64,000 bases of DNA from positions 14,535,552 through 14,599,551 of the forward strand of contig NC_079386.1 in the NCBI RefSeq assembly GCF_021018895.1, given 5' to 3'. The DNA comes from Seriola aureovittata (taxonomy: Eukaryota > Chordata > Actinopteri > Carangiformes > Carangidae). Positions 11,712 to 24,905 of the stretch are shown one piece after another. A program made the position numbers and the translations under genes. The stretch's first letter is position 1; every line of letters begins with the position of its first letter. The notes beneath the pieces were generated by a model. That model did not search any database, was not told where the DNA came from, and worked only from the letters and a program-made list of their open reading frames with translations.

Positions 11712-14163
11712 ATGTCATCATTCAGTATCATCGCCTCATTGACAGAGGATCATTTCCAGTGTTCGATCTGTCTGAACATCTTCAGCGACCCAGTCACTAC
11801 GCCGTGTGGTCACAACTTCTGTAAGACCTGCCTGAGCGAGCACTGGGACAACAGCGAGTTATGCCAATGCCCAACATGTAATAAAAGATTCTACATGAGG
11901 CCTGAGATCTCCACAAACATGGTCATCGAGGACATTTCAGTCCAAATAAAGAGGAGGAAAGTGGAGACGCTTGAAAGCGTTGATGCACCGTGGCAGGTGA
12001 AGTGCGATGTGTGCACAGAACTGAAGTTCAAGGCCCAGAAGTCGTGCCTGGTGTGTCTGACGTCATACTGCGAAGCCCACCTGGAGCCTCACCACAGAGT
12101 CCCTTCCCTCGTCAGACACAAGCTGATCGACCCGGTGGAGAACCTGGAGGAGAGGATGTGTGAGAAGCATGAGAGGATCCTGGAGCTTTTCTGCCGAGAC
12201 GAGCAGGTGTGCATCTGTCTGCTGTGCAGTGAGACAGACCACAAAGACCACGACACAGTGTCTGTGGAAGAAGAAGGGGCTCAACAGAGAGTAAGACACC
12301 TCATTTTTAAATCCTAGTTTATTTTGTTAAATGCTAAAAAGAATAAACTGAACATTGAATGATGGATTGACTGATTTAATATTGTTTGTTGCCTTGAAAT
12401 TCTTCATTTTAGGTGAATATTGAGGCCAAAAATGCAAAGATCAAAATGATTATTGAGGAAAGAATGCAAAAGATTCAGGAATTTACAGCTTCCTCCGAAA
12501 TGAGCAGAGTGAGTACTGAGGAAAATTATGTGCCTGATTCTGCCATTTAATATAAATCTTTGCTAATGACATGATTTATGGTTACAGGAGAAAGTACAGA
12601 AAGAGATTGATGCCAGTGAAAAGCTCTTCAGTGCTCTAATGAATCAAGTACGAGACATGCATACCAAAATAAAATCGAACATACAGGAAAAGCTCAGGAA
12701 ATCACAAGAAAAGGACAAAACGGTGATTCAAGAGCTGCACGAGGAAATCACAGAACTGCAGAGGAAGCAGTCGGAGCTGGAGGAGCTGTCACAAAATGAC
12801 GACCACCTTCAACTTCTGCAGGTTAGACAACACCCCCCCCCCCATGAGCCACAACTGTTTGCTGCTAGATGATGCAGTGTTTACAACATGGGTCTGTTAA
12901 ATGCAAAAGGTGCTAAATAAATAAATAAATAGTTTCTTTTCCTTTGCATCTTTTCCTTATCAGTTGGTTCCTCCAGCTTAAGAGGAAGAGATGCAGCAAC
13001 ACGACTGGAAACAGAGCCTTTCTAGTCTTTATGCTAAGCTAAGCTAAGCTAATTTGCTGCTGGCTCTAAGTATATTATATATATATAGTTACACAGATAT
13101 GAGAGTGTTATCGATCTTCACTTCTAACTCTTGGCATGAATGCGACTTCTGCTGCTTATGTGAACTCAGCTTTTTTGTGCCTGTGTTTCAAGACACAAAA
13201 AAATGTCTGCTTGGATGCAAGTGGTTGGTTTTTAAAAAAAATAAATATAGCGGTATGCCACTCACGATCATGTGTTTGTGAATCATTTCAGACTCTGAAG
13301 GCCCTGGACACCATATCAGATGCCAAGGACTGGTCAAAAACCAGGGTTTACTCAGACCTGTGTGTGCAGACAGTCAGGAGAGCCATGTCTCATCTTGTGC
13401 AGACTTTTATAGCAGAACTGAGAACTCTGACAAACACGGGTAAATATGCTGCATTTGCTTCATTCGTTATGATGTCTATTATCATGAATGACCCATAACT
13501 GTGTTGCCACTTCTTACAGAACTGACCAAAATGAGACAATATAAAGGTGAGGTCATACCTACATTTGTTTCACTTTTCTTTCAAAATTCAGATATTATTA
13601 CCAAAGATGGCAGCTTTGATTAAACTTATTTTTTTTCAGAGTCAGTCACCTTTGACCAAGCCACTGCTGGCTGCGGCCTTAGGGTGACTCAATTTGGGAA
13701 TTTGAGGTGCTACAGACCTGCAAGTTCATCATCGTCTGATGACTTCTTTGATGAGAGGTTTGACTTTCCCATGATTTTGGGGAAGAAGGGCTTCACCTCT
13801 GGACGGCACTACTGGGAAGTCCAAGTGGGCCTTAGAAGCAACTGGGATGTTGGTGTTGCCAAGGAAACAGTGAACAGAACAGGGAGGGTCAGCCTGAAAA
13901 AAGAAAATGGATTCTTTGCCATAGGAAAGAGGGGTTTTGATTATCAAGCTCATTGTACACCCTTCACTGCACTCCACCTGTGTCCCAGGCCAAAATATGT
14001 GGGAGTTTATTTGGACTATGAGGAAGGCAGGGTCTCTTTCTACGATATTAATGAGAAGCTGCACATTTTCTCTTTCACAAGAGAATCTTTCACAGGGAAA
14101 CTCTTCCCCTACTTTTATCTGTTCAGCAGGGCAAAGAAATCTGAGCCCTTGAGTATCCTCTAA
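11712..14163 (+). CDS. T3: bloodthirsty-type TRIM protein, complete
   Basis: Six coding exons: 11712-12290, 12413-12508 (96), 12588-12821 (234), 13292-13439 (148), 13520-13546 (27), 13640-14163, giving 535 residues. RING at residues 17-57 (CSIC, CGHNFC, CPTC). B-box 1 from about residue 98 (CDVC...CLVC) and B-box 2 about 146-185 with a complete C/H ligand set. Coiled coil 194-303. PRY-SPRY from about 362. The PRY half is weak: the usual LDP start is replaced by FDQATAG and followed by a serine run. The SPRY half is strong ([22 protein letters not shown]). The C terminus is about 8 codons shorter than in T2. The acceptor at 11701 supports this ATG. AATAAA at 14570. Predicted E3 ligase, probably interferon-induced. 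Confidence 0.88.
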
Positions 14164-16285
14164 CTTCTATGCAAGATCCTTTCTCTCATTCGCTCCCTCG
14201 AGAAAGCTATAGATAGTATAGAACTGTTGTTACGTCAAAACTCACAATTTCAGTGTGAGCAATTGAAATCTGAACATCATTAAAGGCTAAGCTATGATAG
14301 CAGCAACATATTGTGAAATGACCAGCAACAACTATGCACCATAGACTATATTGTACTGGGGTGTAGTGCTTTTTAGTCTTAATATTAGTAGAGCCTTATT
14401 TCAGTCTAACACTGTGCCTAGGAAGCTTGGCATGAGTAGCACATTAGCACAGCAGCAGCATCTTCAGTCCTCTTGATATGTGTACACAGGATATCTTAAG
14501 TACTGAGTGTAGGTCAGTCACTTTTTGGCAGTGCTAAGAGCCATGAATGTGTGTTTGCATCATTACTGAAATAAACATTTTGAATGGTTTTGTTGCCCTA
14601 TTTGGAGATTCAGCTGAACTGTTATGAGAAAGCGCCACCCCCTGCTTTATCAGATCTATATGAGTTTATGAGCATCCAGGAAATGACAGAGTCCAGTAGG
14701 GCCGCCCTCGTTCCCAGCAGTGATAGGTGTGTCTACACCTGTTTGGAGGAAGAAACAACAGACAGGAGTGTAACTCAACACTGTAACAGCCTCAGGAAAC
14801 ACGGGCTGGTAGTTGCAAAAGAAAGGTATGTGAGTTTTCTGTTTTCATTTCAATGGTCTGAGATTTAGAAGTAAACTTTTGATTTTTCGCTGTAGACCTG
14901 TTTCAAATGGAAGTGCAAAGTTGACATAGAATATTTTTACAGTTTATTAGTTTATGTAAGTTTATGAAGGAAAAGAATAATCCCAGCCACTCAGAATGTT
15001 TAGACTGACATGTTAAGAACTCCACAACCTGAAATACTGTATAGTTTAACTTAAAATACTATTGCTGTATGTACTTCTGGCAACTGTAGGAATCAACAGG
15101 CCATTTTGAATCAATCATTAACCATCATCACAGAGAATCCTCAATTCTGATTGGCCGGAGGATGTTTACTATTTTGAAATCACGGCATGACTCTGATGTA
15201 GGATTCTCACCACTTTTCTGAATGAACATCATGTACAGACTGGGATTAATACTCATAGATGATGGAAATTATTCAGCCCAGGTGTGCTAGAGGAAGATCC
15301 AGTGTGTTTCGTCATTAAGAAATGAAGTGCTGATTTTGATCAGTATAAGCAGGATAATCCATTCTTGTGAATTTATGGCAAATTCTGTAACATAATGACT
15401 GTAAGTCAATGCTCCTCTCTTTACTATGGACAAAGAATGATGTTACCTACGCCCAGCAGCTGTCACACTACTCAGCTGACTCAGTCTGCAGTTTGATTGG
15501 TCTAAAACCACACACCATTGCTCTTAACCATACCATTTAAGAGACTCCTTTATTGCCCCATACAGTATGATGTAAGTGAATGCCCCACTGACGACTAACC
15601 TCACCTAAATTGCATATTGAGTAGATGATTTTATTTCTCTTAGCCTTTATAAATGTACTGTAAAGGTGTTGTGTGATGACCCTGATGGGGGTCATAGGCT
15701 TTCTATAGTTTTCACCTTTAATTCTACCTCCCTTCATCATGCACCCTGACTCCACTGCTATTAAGCTTAATGAGAGGCTGAGGCTCTAATCTAAGGGACT
15801 TATTTGTGTCTGTGTGACATTATTAGCCACTGTTCTATTAATAGAGGTGTGATTAGCCTGTGTTGATCACCACACAGCGTGTCGTCGATGGTCCCTGTTT
15901 ACTTGCCAAACTGATATTCATATGTTGTCTTTTATCAATAAATGTATTAACCTTGACAAGCAGCTTTACATATAATAAGCTACTGTGGAGTGAAACAGAA
16001 AGTTATAGGCAGCTGTGTTCCGGTTATGTTGATGCCTGAGGCTGCTGTGAGGACTTGTAACAACAAAACACAGTCATCACTCATCCTCCCTAATCCACTT
16101 CCCTTAGCACTTGAAAATGTGTTAACTGCAGCTAATATAATACTTTGTTTTCTCTACAGATACACTGGATTCAGCATTCAATGGAATACATTATTATCTC
16201 TGCATGCTAGCGCCACACCACATCAGCTAGGTTACATGCATGTACGTGTACACATATGCAAAGACAGACGTTGAGTTTTGACCTA
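14164..16285. other. Intergenic and T4 5' region
   Basis: T3 3' UTR, then unique-looking AT-rich sequence. A possible 5' UTR exon of T4 ends at GAAAG/gtatgt (14826). An acceptor at 16158-16159 (tctctacag) fits a T4 second exon starting at 16160, 126 bases before its ATG. Nothing else seen. Confidence 0.4.
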
Positions 16286-18228
16286 ATGTCAGAGCCTCCT
16301 AAATGCTGCATCTGTCTGGATGAGTTCAGCAACCCTGCTTCCCTCCCCTGTGGACACAGCTTCTGCCTGGGTTGTATAGGAGAATACTGGAGGATCCATG
16401 GGGCCTGTCGGTGCCCCCTCTGCAAGGCCTTCTTCCTCACCAGGCCACAGCTCAAAACAGACAAAACAACACAGACTGAGGATGCAACTGGGCCTTTAAA
16501 AGCCGGGGAAGTTCCCTGTGATTTCTGCCCAGCGAAGTGTCGTGGAGCAGTCAAGTCCTGCCTGGTGTGCCTGGCCTCCTACTGTGACACTCATCTGGAG
16601 CCGCATTACCAGAGTGAAGATCTTGGGCGCCATCTTCTGATCAACGTGGTGAAGAACCTGGAGGACTCTGTGTGTAGGGTGCATGGGAAGCAACTAGACA
16701 GGTTCTGCAGGAGTGACCGAACATGCATTTGTAGTATGTGTGCCCAGACAGAACATAGAGGCCATCACATTATTCCTATTGACAAAGAAGCTACAAAAAA
16801 GAAGGTAAAGTCTAATAAAAAGCCCCACATTATTGTTGTGTAACAAAAGCACCAACAGGATAGACAGATTTTGCCAGACCAAACTTTGGACACTCATTAA
16901 AAGTTGCAAAATGAGGAACTTAATCATCATTAATGACATAGCCTTCCTCTTTCAAATTAAAAGCTGAATTCAAAAGAAAGAAAACACTCGTGGGTTTTGC
17001 TGCTACAGCTTTATATGGTCTGGTATGACCACTTGCTTATGAAGGCTGATGTTGGCAAGTCAGTTTGCTGACTTTATGCCTCTTTTCCACTTGTGCTACT
17101 GATACTGTTTATCTAAAATCCAAGCACCTTAAGTTTTAGCATCATCCCAGCACTGTCTCTGCCAGCTGCAGTGGCTGTTATTCAGCAAGTCACATAGTCT
17201 TGCTGTAAATCCATCCATCCACATCTTTATATCACAATGCTTTAAATCACTCCATTTGCTTTTAACATTTGATTTTCAGAAACGAATGAAACCGATACAG
17301 AACACTGGAAGCCTGTACACTGTTGTTTTACAAAGCTGGTGGTAAAGCTTGTATATGTTTATGGTTTCATGTTTGTGGTGGTGCTAAGAAACCTGAAAGC
17401 TTTCAGCAAATTTCTCATAATGGTATAAACATAATTTGTATGACAGTAAACAACAAAGTTTACACAACATCTGGTCTTAATTGTAAGAAATGAGCAAAAA
17501 CCACTGGAATGACGCAATTATCTCAAACATTTTATTTCATACGTACACAAATAGACTGTGTTCCCCGATTACAGAACAAACATAGCATCTTTGAAGAGGA
17601 AATACACAATAAATTGCTCTTTGAAAAAGCTTTCCTGTTGAAGGTCTCACAATGACATAAAAGCAGATCTGTTTTGCATCAGCTATCAAGCCCAAACTGA
17701 GCTCAGTGATCAGGGTGTGGTCAGGATTGAAAATGAGAGAACAATGCAACAATGACATGAGCATTGGTTTCATTTTATATACATTACACTGTGTCTGTAG
17801 CTTGTCACGTGCAACTGTAGCCCTGCTGACATCATGTTTTCCCACAGGTTAAACTAAAATGGAGAAGGCTAAAACTTCAGCAAGCAATTCAAGAGAGACT
17901 GAGTAAGGTTGAGAAAATCAAGATCTCTGTAGACCGCAGTGGAGAAAATCCAAAAGAGGCATGGGCACAAAATAAAGAGCTCATCAAACAGCTGGAAGAA
18001 GAAATCTCCGAGCTGCAGAGGAAAAACGCTGAGCTGGAGCAGCTCTCACAGACTGAAGACAACCTCCACTTCCTACAGGTCTGCACCATGCTCACAAGTC
18101 AATACATCAGTAATCTGATTAATCACTTATTGTCCTTTTTTTGACATGACACACTGCACAACCACTGGTCCTTTAACTCAGTCTTCCCCTTGTCTCTACA
18201 GAGATTTCTACACACTACTATGTCGTAA
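16286..18228 (+). CDS. T4: truncated TRIM (RING, two B-boxes, shortened coil, no SPRY)
   Basis: Exon 1, 16286-16804, encodes RING (residues 8-49, CCIC...CGHSFC...CPLC), B-box 1 and a complete B-box 2 (173 residues). The next exon, 17848-18078 (77 residues), joins the equivalent of the 96-bp exon directly to the second half of the 234-bp exon. The intron and first half are gone, yet the frame is kept. The following exon (from 18202) should begin the 148-bp exon: it reads eight residues to a TAA at 18226. A shifted frame still shows the family word KNWTDV, so a frameshift is likely. No 27-bp or SPRY exon exists before T5. The predicted product is about 258 residues: either a decaying copy or a short RING-coil TRIM. 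Several ATGs precede 16286 in its exon, so the start is not certain. Confidence 0.7.
16805..17847. other. Large intron of T4
   Basis: About 1 kb without recognisable coding sequence; it includes the place where the separate 96-bp exon would normally be found. Confidence 0.4.
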
Positions 18229-19343
18229 AAACTGGACGGACGTTGACGATTCACCTTCGAGAGCGATGGAACAAAGATTATTTGCCTTTTTTTCTTTTCT
18301 AAAAAGGTTTTTAAAAAAATCCATCAGCATATAACAAGTTTGATGGTGTGTTTGCTTTAAAAGGAATAGTTTCGCCTTTTGTAAAATATACATTAATTGG
18401 AGAATTAACTGAGAAGATCGATACCACTTGCACAACTGTACAGTAAATATAAGGCTACAGCCAGCAGCCTCTTACAGCTTTGTTTACCATAAAGACTGGA
18501 ATCTGTCAACTGTGATCTAGTAGCACCTCAAATCTTAGTAGTTAATCCATTATATTTAGTCTGTTTAATTTATACAAAACTTGTTGCTAAGCTAAGCTAA
18601 CCGACTGCTAGCCTTATATTAAACAGACAGAAAAACAGTGCTAATGATCTTATTTAACTCTCCGCCAGAAAGTGAAAAAGCATATGGCTATACAGATTGT
18701 TTATTCCCTGTTGAACTGTAAGTAATTACCATAGTTTTCTTTCTTTTCTTTTTTTTTAAACAATCATTATGAGCAATTCAAATGTTAGTAATTTGAACAG
18801 ATTTAGAGAATCAGTAAATCTCAAGAACTGCAAAAATGTCAGTCCACTAAACTCAACTTTATCCAGATAATGGCCAATTATTCATTGAGAATATCTTGTA
18901 TGAATGTAACTTATGCTTTGGTGAATGATGTAATTTCTTTTAAGAATAGTGTGAGCTTACTTGCAGTACAGTATTTCAGTGTTTAAATGTTTAAGGTGTT
19001 TGCCCCCCCCCTTTTTTTTTCTTCAGACGATTGAATAAAATTTCAAACACTGTATTTATGCAATAAAGTACAGTACGAAAAATGACACATATCAGTACTT
19101 TCATATTGTGTTGGAATCCTGCTTTTGAATCAGGAACTGACAATGAAAATGATAGTTTCATTTCACTCTCAGTCTGCCAGTGAAATATGCTTTACATGGA
19201 GCAACAGTCAAATCCAAAGTTTTATTGCTCAACATGCAACACGCCCTGCAGGAGACAAAAACACACACGAACTTGCAGCTTGTTTGCATGCCTCTTTGAA
19301 TAAAAGGAAATGAATGGCTTTGTTCTGAATGTGCTTTTGAACA
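18229..19343. other. Spacer downstream of T4
   Basis: A MITE-like copy ('ggaatagtttcg ... gctaagctaacc') spans about 18357-18700. AATAAA signals at 19034 and 19063. No SPRY remnant was found. Confidence 0.45.
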
Positions 19344-19457
19344 GAAATGAAACTTAGGAGGAGGAGGAGGTGTCAAAGGAAGGAACTACACACAAACCAC
19401 ATAGGAGTAAAGAGTACGAAACAGACGCCTGGGAGATAAGGATAGCTAAGCTAAAAG
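19344..19457 (+). promoter_or_regulatory. ISRE-like site and non-coding first exon of T5
   Basis: GAAATGAAACT at 19344-19354 is an ISRE core. A 5' UTR exon probably ends at CTAAAAG/gtaaca (19457/19458). The next acceptor (gcag, 20414) is two bases before the T5 ATG. Confidence 0.5.
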
Positions 19458-19675
19458 GTAACAATTTACTCTAAATATACATTTCTTTTATAATATTCTT
19501 GTATTGATGCTCATTATCACTTTTACTTCAGATGACTGTTCCATTACTTTACAATGTAAGACATTTAGTTGTGAAATGAGCTGTCCTGTGGTGTGTTAGA
19601 CAGAGTTTTGTCTGCTTCACTGATCATTGTTTGTTATTACTTCGGTCTCTGCTATTGACATTTAACGAACAGACA

Positions 19676-19676
<1 letters not shown>

Positions 19677-19732
<56 letters not shown>
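19677..19732. repeat. (CA)n microsatellite
   Basis: About 27 CA units in the first intron of T5. Confidence 0.95.
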
Positions 19733-19738
<6 letters not shown>

Positions 19739-20416
19739 AGCTGAAATATCCAGCAGGTGTGTCACCTGTAATGCCTTAGAGCTACAACAGTATCAGAGTG
19801 CGGATGAAATATGCTTTGTCATCTTGACTTTTAAAATTTATCCAGTAAAAAATGAATCTAAATAAGCAATGAGATATAATGTGATCTATAATTTTTTATT
19901 ACCTGCAAAACCACACCTGTGTCCTGTCCATTCAGTCTATAAAAGGGAGTCAGCTGTTGCAACTGAGATAGAAGATTTGGATATAGATTTTTCCAGTGAA
20001 GTGCTTGATGCCAACGACGCACTAGGGGGTTAAATTGCACATGGACACTGAGGTGTTGATGGTAATTCACTGGTAATGATTTTTTAATTGGAGACTGCTG
20101 TCTGCAGTTAAGTTAAAAATTAAACTAAACAACAAGACCCGAGTGCCCATATCTGTGATTTCTAGTGTGAACATGTAACCTTTGAAAGAAGAAATTACAC
20201 GCAAATTTAATATGTGAATTAATAAAGCAATAAATACAACCATACCATATAACTATACTTGGTGTGGTATGCTGCGTAGCTTACTGTAGATAATGTTAGC
20301 TAATGTTGCCAAATTGTCCCCAGTGAACTTCTTTGAAATGCAAAAAGTGAGCAGGCTGTGATCTGACTACTATATTATATTTCTAATTTACATCATGGTG
20401 CTCTCTTAAAGCAGAT

Positions 20417-22856
20417 ATGGCCTCCGCTGCTGCATCACCCAGTCAGACCTGCCCAATGGAGAAGCATCTAACATGCTCCATCTGCATGGATACATTTCAG
20501 GATCCTGTCACTACAGATTGCGGCCACTCCTTCTGCAAGAAATGTCTGAGCTTAAACTTTAATTACACCGACAGAGTGTGTCCCCTATGCAAGAAGCCTC
20601 AAAACAGACTCCCAGATGTGAACATCGTCCTGAGAGACATCGTCCATCAGGAAAATCTGAAAAAGACTGAAGAGGAAAACGATGATATTTACACTGGCAA
20701 GGACGGCGAAGTGGCCTGTGACATTTGCACGGAGCAGAAGCTGAAGGCCGTGAAGTCCTGCCTCGTGTGTCTTGCCTCGTATTGTTCGACCCACCTGGAG
20801 AATCATTCTTCAACTGAAAGGCTGAAGGGCCACAAGCTGGTGGCACCCGTGAAGAACTTGGATGACAGGGCCTGTCTGAAGCATGGACGCCCCTTGGAGC
20901 TGTACAGCAGGACGCAGCACAGATGCATTTGTGTTCGCTGTATGGAAGAAGGTCCGGAGGAGGTTGTCTCTACCGAAGATGAATGGGAGAAGAAGAAGGT
21001 CAATAAACATATGCAAAGCCCTATAATTTTTTATTCAAGTCTTGACAGCAGTGGATACTTACTTTAAGCTGTTGCTCGGCAAATTTGTGTTGTTGACCTC
21101 CCTTTTTTGTTTACTACAGGTTCAACTTGACAACAGCAAGACGGAATTAGAGGCAAAAATTGAGAAGAGAGAAAAACAATTGGGCGAGATTATTGAATCT
21201 CTAAAGAAGTGCAAGGTAAGCTGCAAGGGGGACAAACATTACCGATCCTGGACTCACCTGGAGTGAAAAGCCAATCAGACCAGTCAAGTTTAGCCTTTAC
21301 AAACACTATGAAAGTTAAATGGAGGAACTGTGAAGTAATTATCCTGTCATACCCACATACTGATGCCGTATCTGGGGCTTTGATACGTGCAAGTCCCTTA
21401 AAAGGTACAGTTACACTTTTGTAGAAATAGAATTTAAACATGATACCATATGGCGTAGCGTATGTAGTATTAATGCATGTGTTGTTAAAAGAAAACAGGT
21501 TCAAATATCGAACAGACAATGCTTAATTTTCTCCTGTTTTCAGGACCAGCTGGACGGTGAGTGGTGGAATATTGATGTTGTGTTCACCGCTGTGCTTGCG
21601 ATCGTGGAGGAAGCCCAGGCAAGAGTTCTTCAGCCGCTGAAGGACAGGAGGCAGGTTCTGGAGAAAGAGGCGGATGACCTCAAAAAGGAGCTGGAAACAG
21701 AGATCACTCGTTTCAAGGCGACCATCTCTGAGCTGGATGAAATATCTTCGCTTGAGGATCACATCCATTTCCTGCAGGTCAGAGGAAATTTCAAGCTTTG
21801 CAGGAATGTATGAGAGTTTACAGAAAATGACCTCTGAATCAATTAATGTGGCATATTATTAGATCTTTTTTTTTTGCTGGATTATCTACTGAAGTTTTGT
21901 TAGGTAGTGCTGTCTGTTGGTTGATCTCTTTGTCTTTCTGTTTCTCAGAGTTACCCGTCTCTTCAAGACCTGGATGACATCAAAGACTGGGCAGAGGTAG
22001 AGTTGGACACCTCCCTGTCTTTTGGTACCATGAGAAAAACTACAGCAATTATGATGGAACAAATTCAACAGGAGCTGGAGAAGCTGACGTCCATTGGTAA
22101 TAGTTAAATCAATGGTGTTAAATGTTAAAAGAGTAAAAAAGAAAAGTAGATCTAAAACAATTTATTTATTCCACAGAACTTAAGAGAGTTCCAAAGTTTA
22201 CAGGTACGTGATATATTCAATTTCTTCCAAATTGAAAATAAAGACTTTACTGTTTAGATCATATAATTACTTTGAGTTTGTACTGAACAGTGGACGTAAA
22301 GCTGGATCCAACCACTGCGCACCCACGCCTTGTTCTTTCTCATGATGGGAAAGAGGTGAAAGATGGAGGGGAGAATCATGAAGTCGATGATACACCTGAG
22401 AGGTTCGACAAGTTTGGCAGCGTCCTGGGGATCAACAGCATGACCACTGGGAAGTCATACTGGGAGGTGGAGGTTAGCAACAAGGCCGGGTGGGATCTGG
22501 GTGTGGCAAGGGGCGACGCAAACCGCAAGGGGAAACTCTCAGTGGACCCGGACAACGGCTACTGGGTGACTGTGCATTATGAAGACACAAAGTACGCAGC
22601 TATGACAGCGCCACCAGTTCGTCTTACCCAAGAAGAGAAACCTGAGAAGCTGGGAGTGTTTCTGGATTACGAGGAAGGTCTCGTCTCTTTCTACAATCTG
22701 ACGGCTCAGTCTCACATCTACTCCTTTACCGAGTGTCCGTTCAGGGATGAGCTCTTCCCGTATTTCAGTCCGCATGTAAAACAAGATGATAAAAATGGTG
22801 ATCCTTTGATTATTTCTGCTGTGAAACAATGTGAACAGGTAATGGATGAGTCATGA
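20417..22856 (+). CDS. T5: bloodthirsty-type TRIM, complete, B-box 2 lacking its histidine pair
   Basis: Six coding exons: 20417-20998, 21120-21215 (96), 21544-21777 (234), 21949-22096 (148), 22177-22203 (27), 22291-22856, giving 550 residues. RING at residues 20-58 (CSIC, CGHSFC, CPLC). B-box 1 from residue 101 (CDIC...CLVC). B-box 2 begins normally (ACLKHG ... CICVRC), but the expected H-x2-H is replaced by acidic sequence (MEEGPEEV), so its second zinc site looks broken. Coiled coil follows. PRY-SPRY from about 363 (VDVKLDP, KSYWEVEV, FLDYEEGLVSFYN). AATAAA at 22972. Its coil and SPRY are the closest in the window to T7; its first exon is the closest to T6. Confidence 0.88.
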
Positions 22857-23611
22857 GGAGTGTGTGCGCGGACAAAGCCTGTGATGTAATTAATTAAACC
22901 GCAGAATAAGGTGAAAATTAATTTACTATATTTTGTAACTGTATTGGCCATGTTTCCAGTGAAATAACTGAAATAAAAAAGGCATGTAGTGGAGTTTTTG
23001 ACCACTACTGGTGCTTTGGAGAAACCTTTTTGAGTCAGTTCCTGAGAGCATGGATTTAAACGGATGTAAGCAATCCAGGGTTCACAAGTTAAAGAATATA
23101 TATATATATATAAAAATTGTTTGTCTATGTCTAAAATGTCTATTTTGTTTGGTCATGATAAAACCTATTGTGCTGGGGATGTGAAGTCTACATACTATGT
23201 ATTCTTCTTACATGTGGTGTTATTCCAATTTGTGTTTTTTTCTTTGTGTTTTTCAATCTCAAAATCAAATTAAATAACATTTTATATTTAAAAATTATAT
23301 TTTATTTTTCTGCCTCTTTAATTCACCGCTTGGAACAGATGTGTATTTCCAGGGGTGTAGTAGGGAGGGTGGGGGGCAGGGCACTCAAAAGACATGAAGT
23401 GTTTTTAGTATGACGGCTCTCCACGAGGAGGGGGAAAGAATGATTCATTCACAAAGAGAATCCCTAAAACCTTTCTGGATGTTCTGGTGCTCCTCCGGCC
23501 CACGGACCAGAGCGACACCGGTCTAGGTCTGTTTGGTGTATTTCACAACAACATGTGATCACACGTGGGTTTAGTAAGAAGTGGGCGTTTGGCGGGTTTT
23601 CTCTTTTGAAC
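22857..23611. other. Spacer between T5 and T6
   Basis: T5 3' UTR, a short (TA)n at 23094-23112, A/T-rich sequence. No gene. Confidence 0.4.
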
Positions 23612-23693
23612 GGAAACGAAACTGAAAGCAGAAAAAAAAAAGACACATTGTGCAGTCAGAGAGGTAACAGAGGAGCACAGAAGAAGACACAAG
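23612..23693 (+). promoter_or_regulatory. ISRE and non-coding first exon of T6
   Basis: GGAAACGAAACTGAAA at 23612-23627 is a perfect ISRE (GAAANNGAAACT). It is followed within 70 bp by a donor at CACAAG/gtaggc (23693/23694). The same arrangement and wording recurs upstream of T7 (33778-33873), so these two promoters are paralogous. Confidence 0.6.
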
Positions 23694-24905
23694 GTAGGCG
23701 TCGTATCAATACATTTTATGAAAAGGTTTGTCTGTTTAACACAAACTAAGAAACGCTGTTAACTGACTTGCAGGTGCATTATAAGTTTTTTTTTTTATTG
23801 CAGATAAAATAATTTGCCAATATACCATCCTTATTATGTCTCGTCTTGTTTTCATTTATATGTTTTATTTATTTGTGTTCTCGGCCTTGGGCACCTTGAA
23901 AGGCGCTATAAAAATTTAAGTTATTATTTAAAAGTTTTAATTGAAAATAATGATGATGTCTGATGAATAGCTTTTTTTCTGGATGAGAGACTCACCAGAA
24001 AAAGAGAGAAAAAAAAGGCTTAACATAATGTTATTATATTATATACAGTTTATAGGCTGTTCTGTGAGTCTGTTCCTCTTTTATTCTAAAAGTACTGAAC
24101 CAATTTGCACAAAACCTGGTGGAGGGATGGGGCACGGGCTTTGGAAGTCATTCAATTTTGGTAACTGGGCGGATGCAGGAATTTCCCTTTTCCTTATTTT
24201 TCTATCATAAGAGCTAGACAGCTGTGTGGGAACGTTTGGCCTCGGCTGAGATACGCCTTTAAATGAGTGCCAGTCTAGTTGAGAACATGTTTGTCTCTTT
24301 TATTTGCCAATTGAATTAATAGGAAAGTAATTTCTTGAAAAAGTATACTTTAAGTAGCTCTCTATCCAAAACCAGTGAATTAGATAAATAAAATGAATGT
24401 CAAATATATTTGAGATTCAGATGAAATTTCTAATATTTGCTCTACCTAAAAGGGAAGTAATACCTTGAATATAAAAAAAACACATGGTATAGGTGGAGAG
24501 AGGGAAGCTTGTCACTTTCACTTCCTGGTTTGCTGCAGCTGTTGCAGCCCCACCTCTTGTCATGATCATCTTTCTCATTCACGTACTGTATCTTTATGTG
24601 TGTCCAAATATAAACAGTACTTGTCTTATTATATGCTATCCCTGTAGCTGATTAGACAACAGTCAGATCAATGACTTTACTATTTATGCTACTTTTTAGA
24701 GCATTTATCATTATCCTACAGTTGTCACCTGTGGCAACAGTGGCCAAAATCACATTCAGTAGTCTCATCACTTTGAGTTATGTGTTTTTCATTTTATCAG
24801 ACAAATATTACAAAGCGTCATTTGAAATGCCAAAAGTGAATAGACCGAGACCCAAACGCCATATTATCTCTCTAATTTACATCATGGTGCTCTCTTAAAG
24901 CAGAT
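23694..24905. other. First intron of T6
   Basis: A LINE/SINE-like 3' tail ('cttgaaaggcgctata', about 23895) lies here. From about 24830 the sequence resembles the intron just upstream of T5 exon 1 (20340-20416), marking the left part of a T5-derived duplication. Confidence 0.5.

Noticed and set aside
16256..16285. Upstream in-frame ATG for T4 at 16256
   Set aside because: The other family members start a few residues before the RING; the added ten residues have no counterpart. It cannot be excluded.
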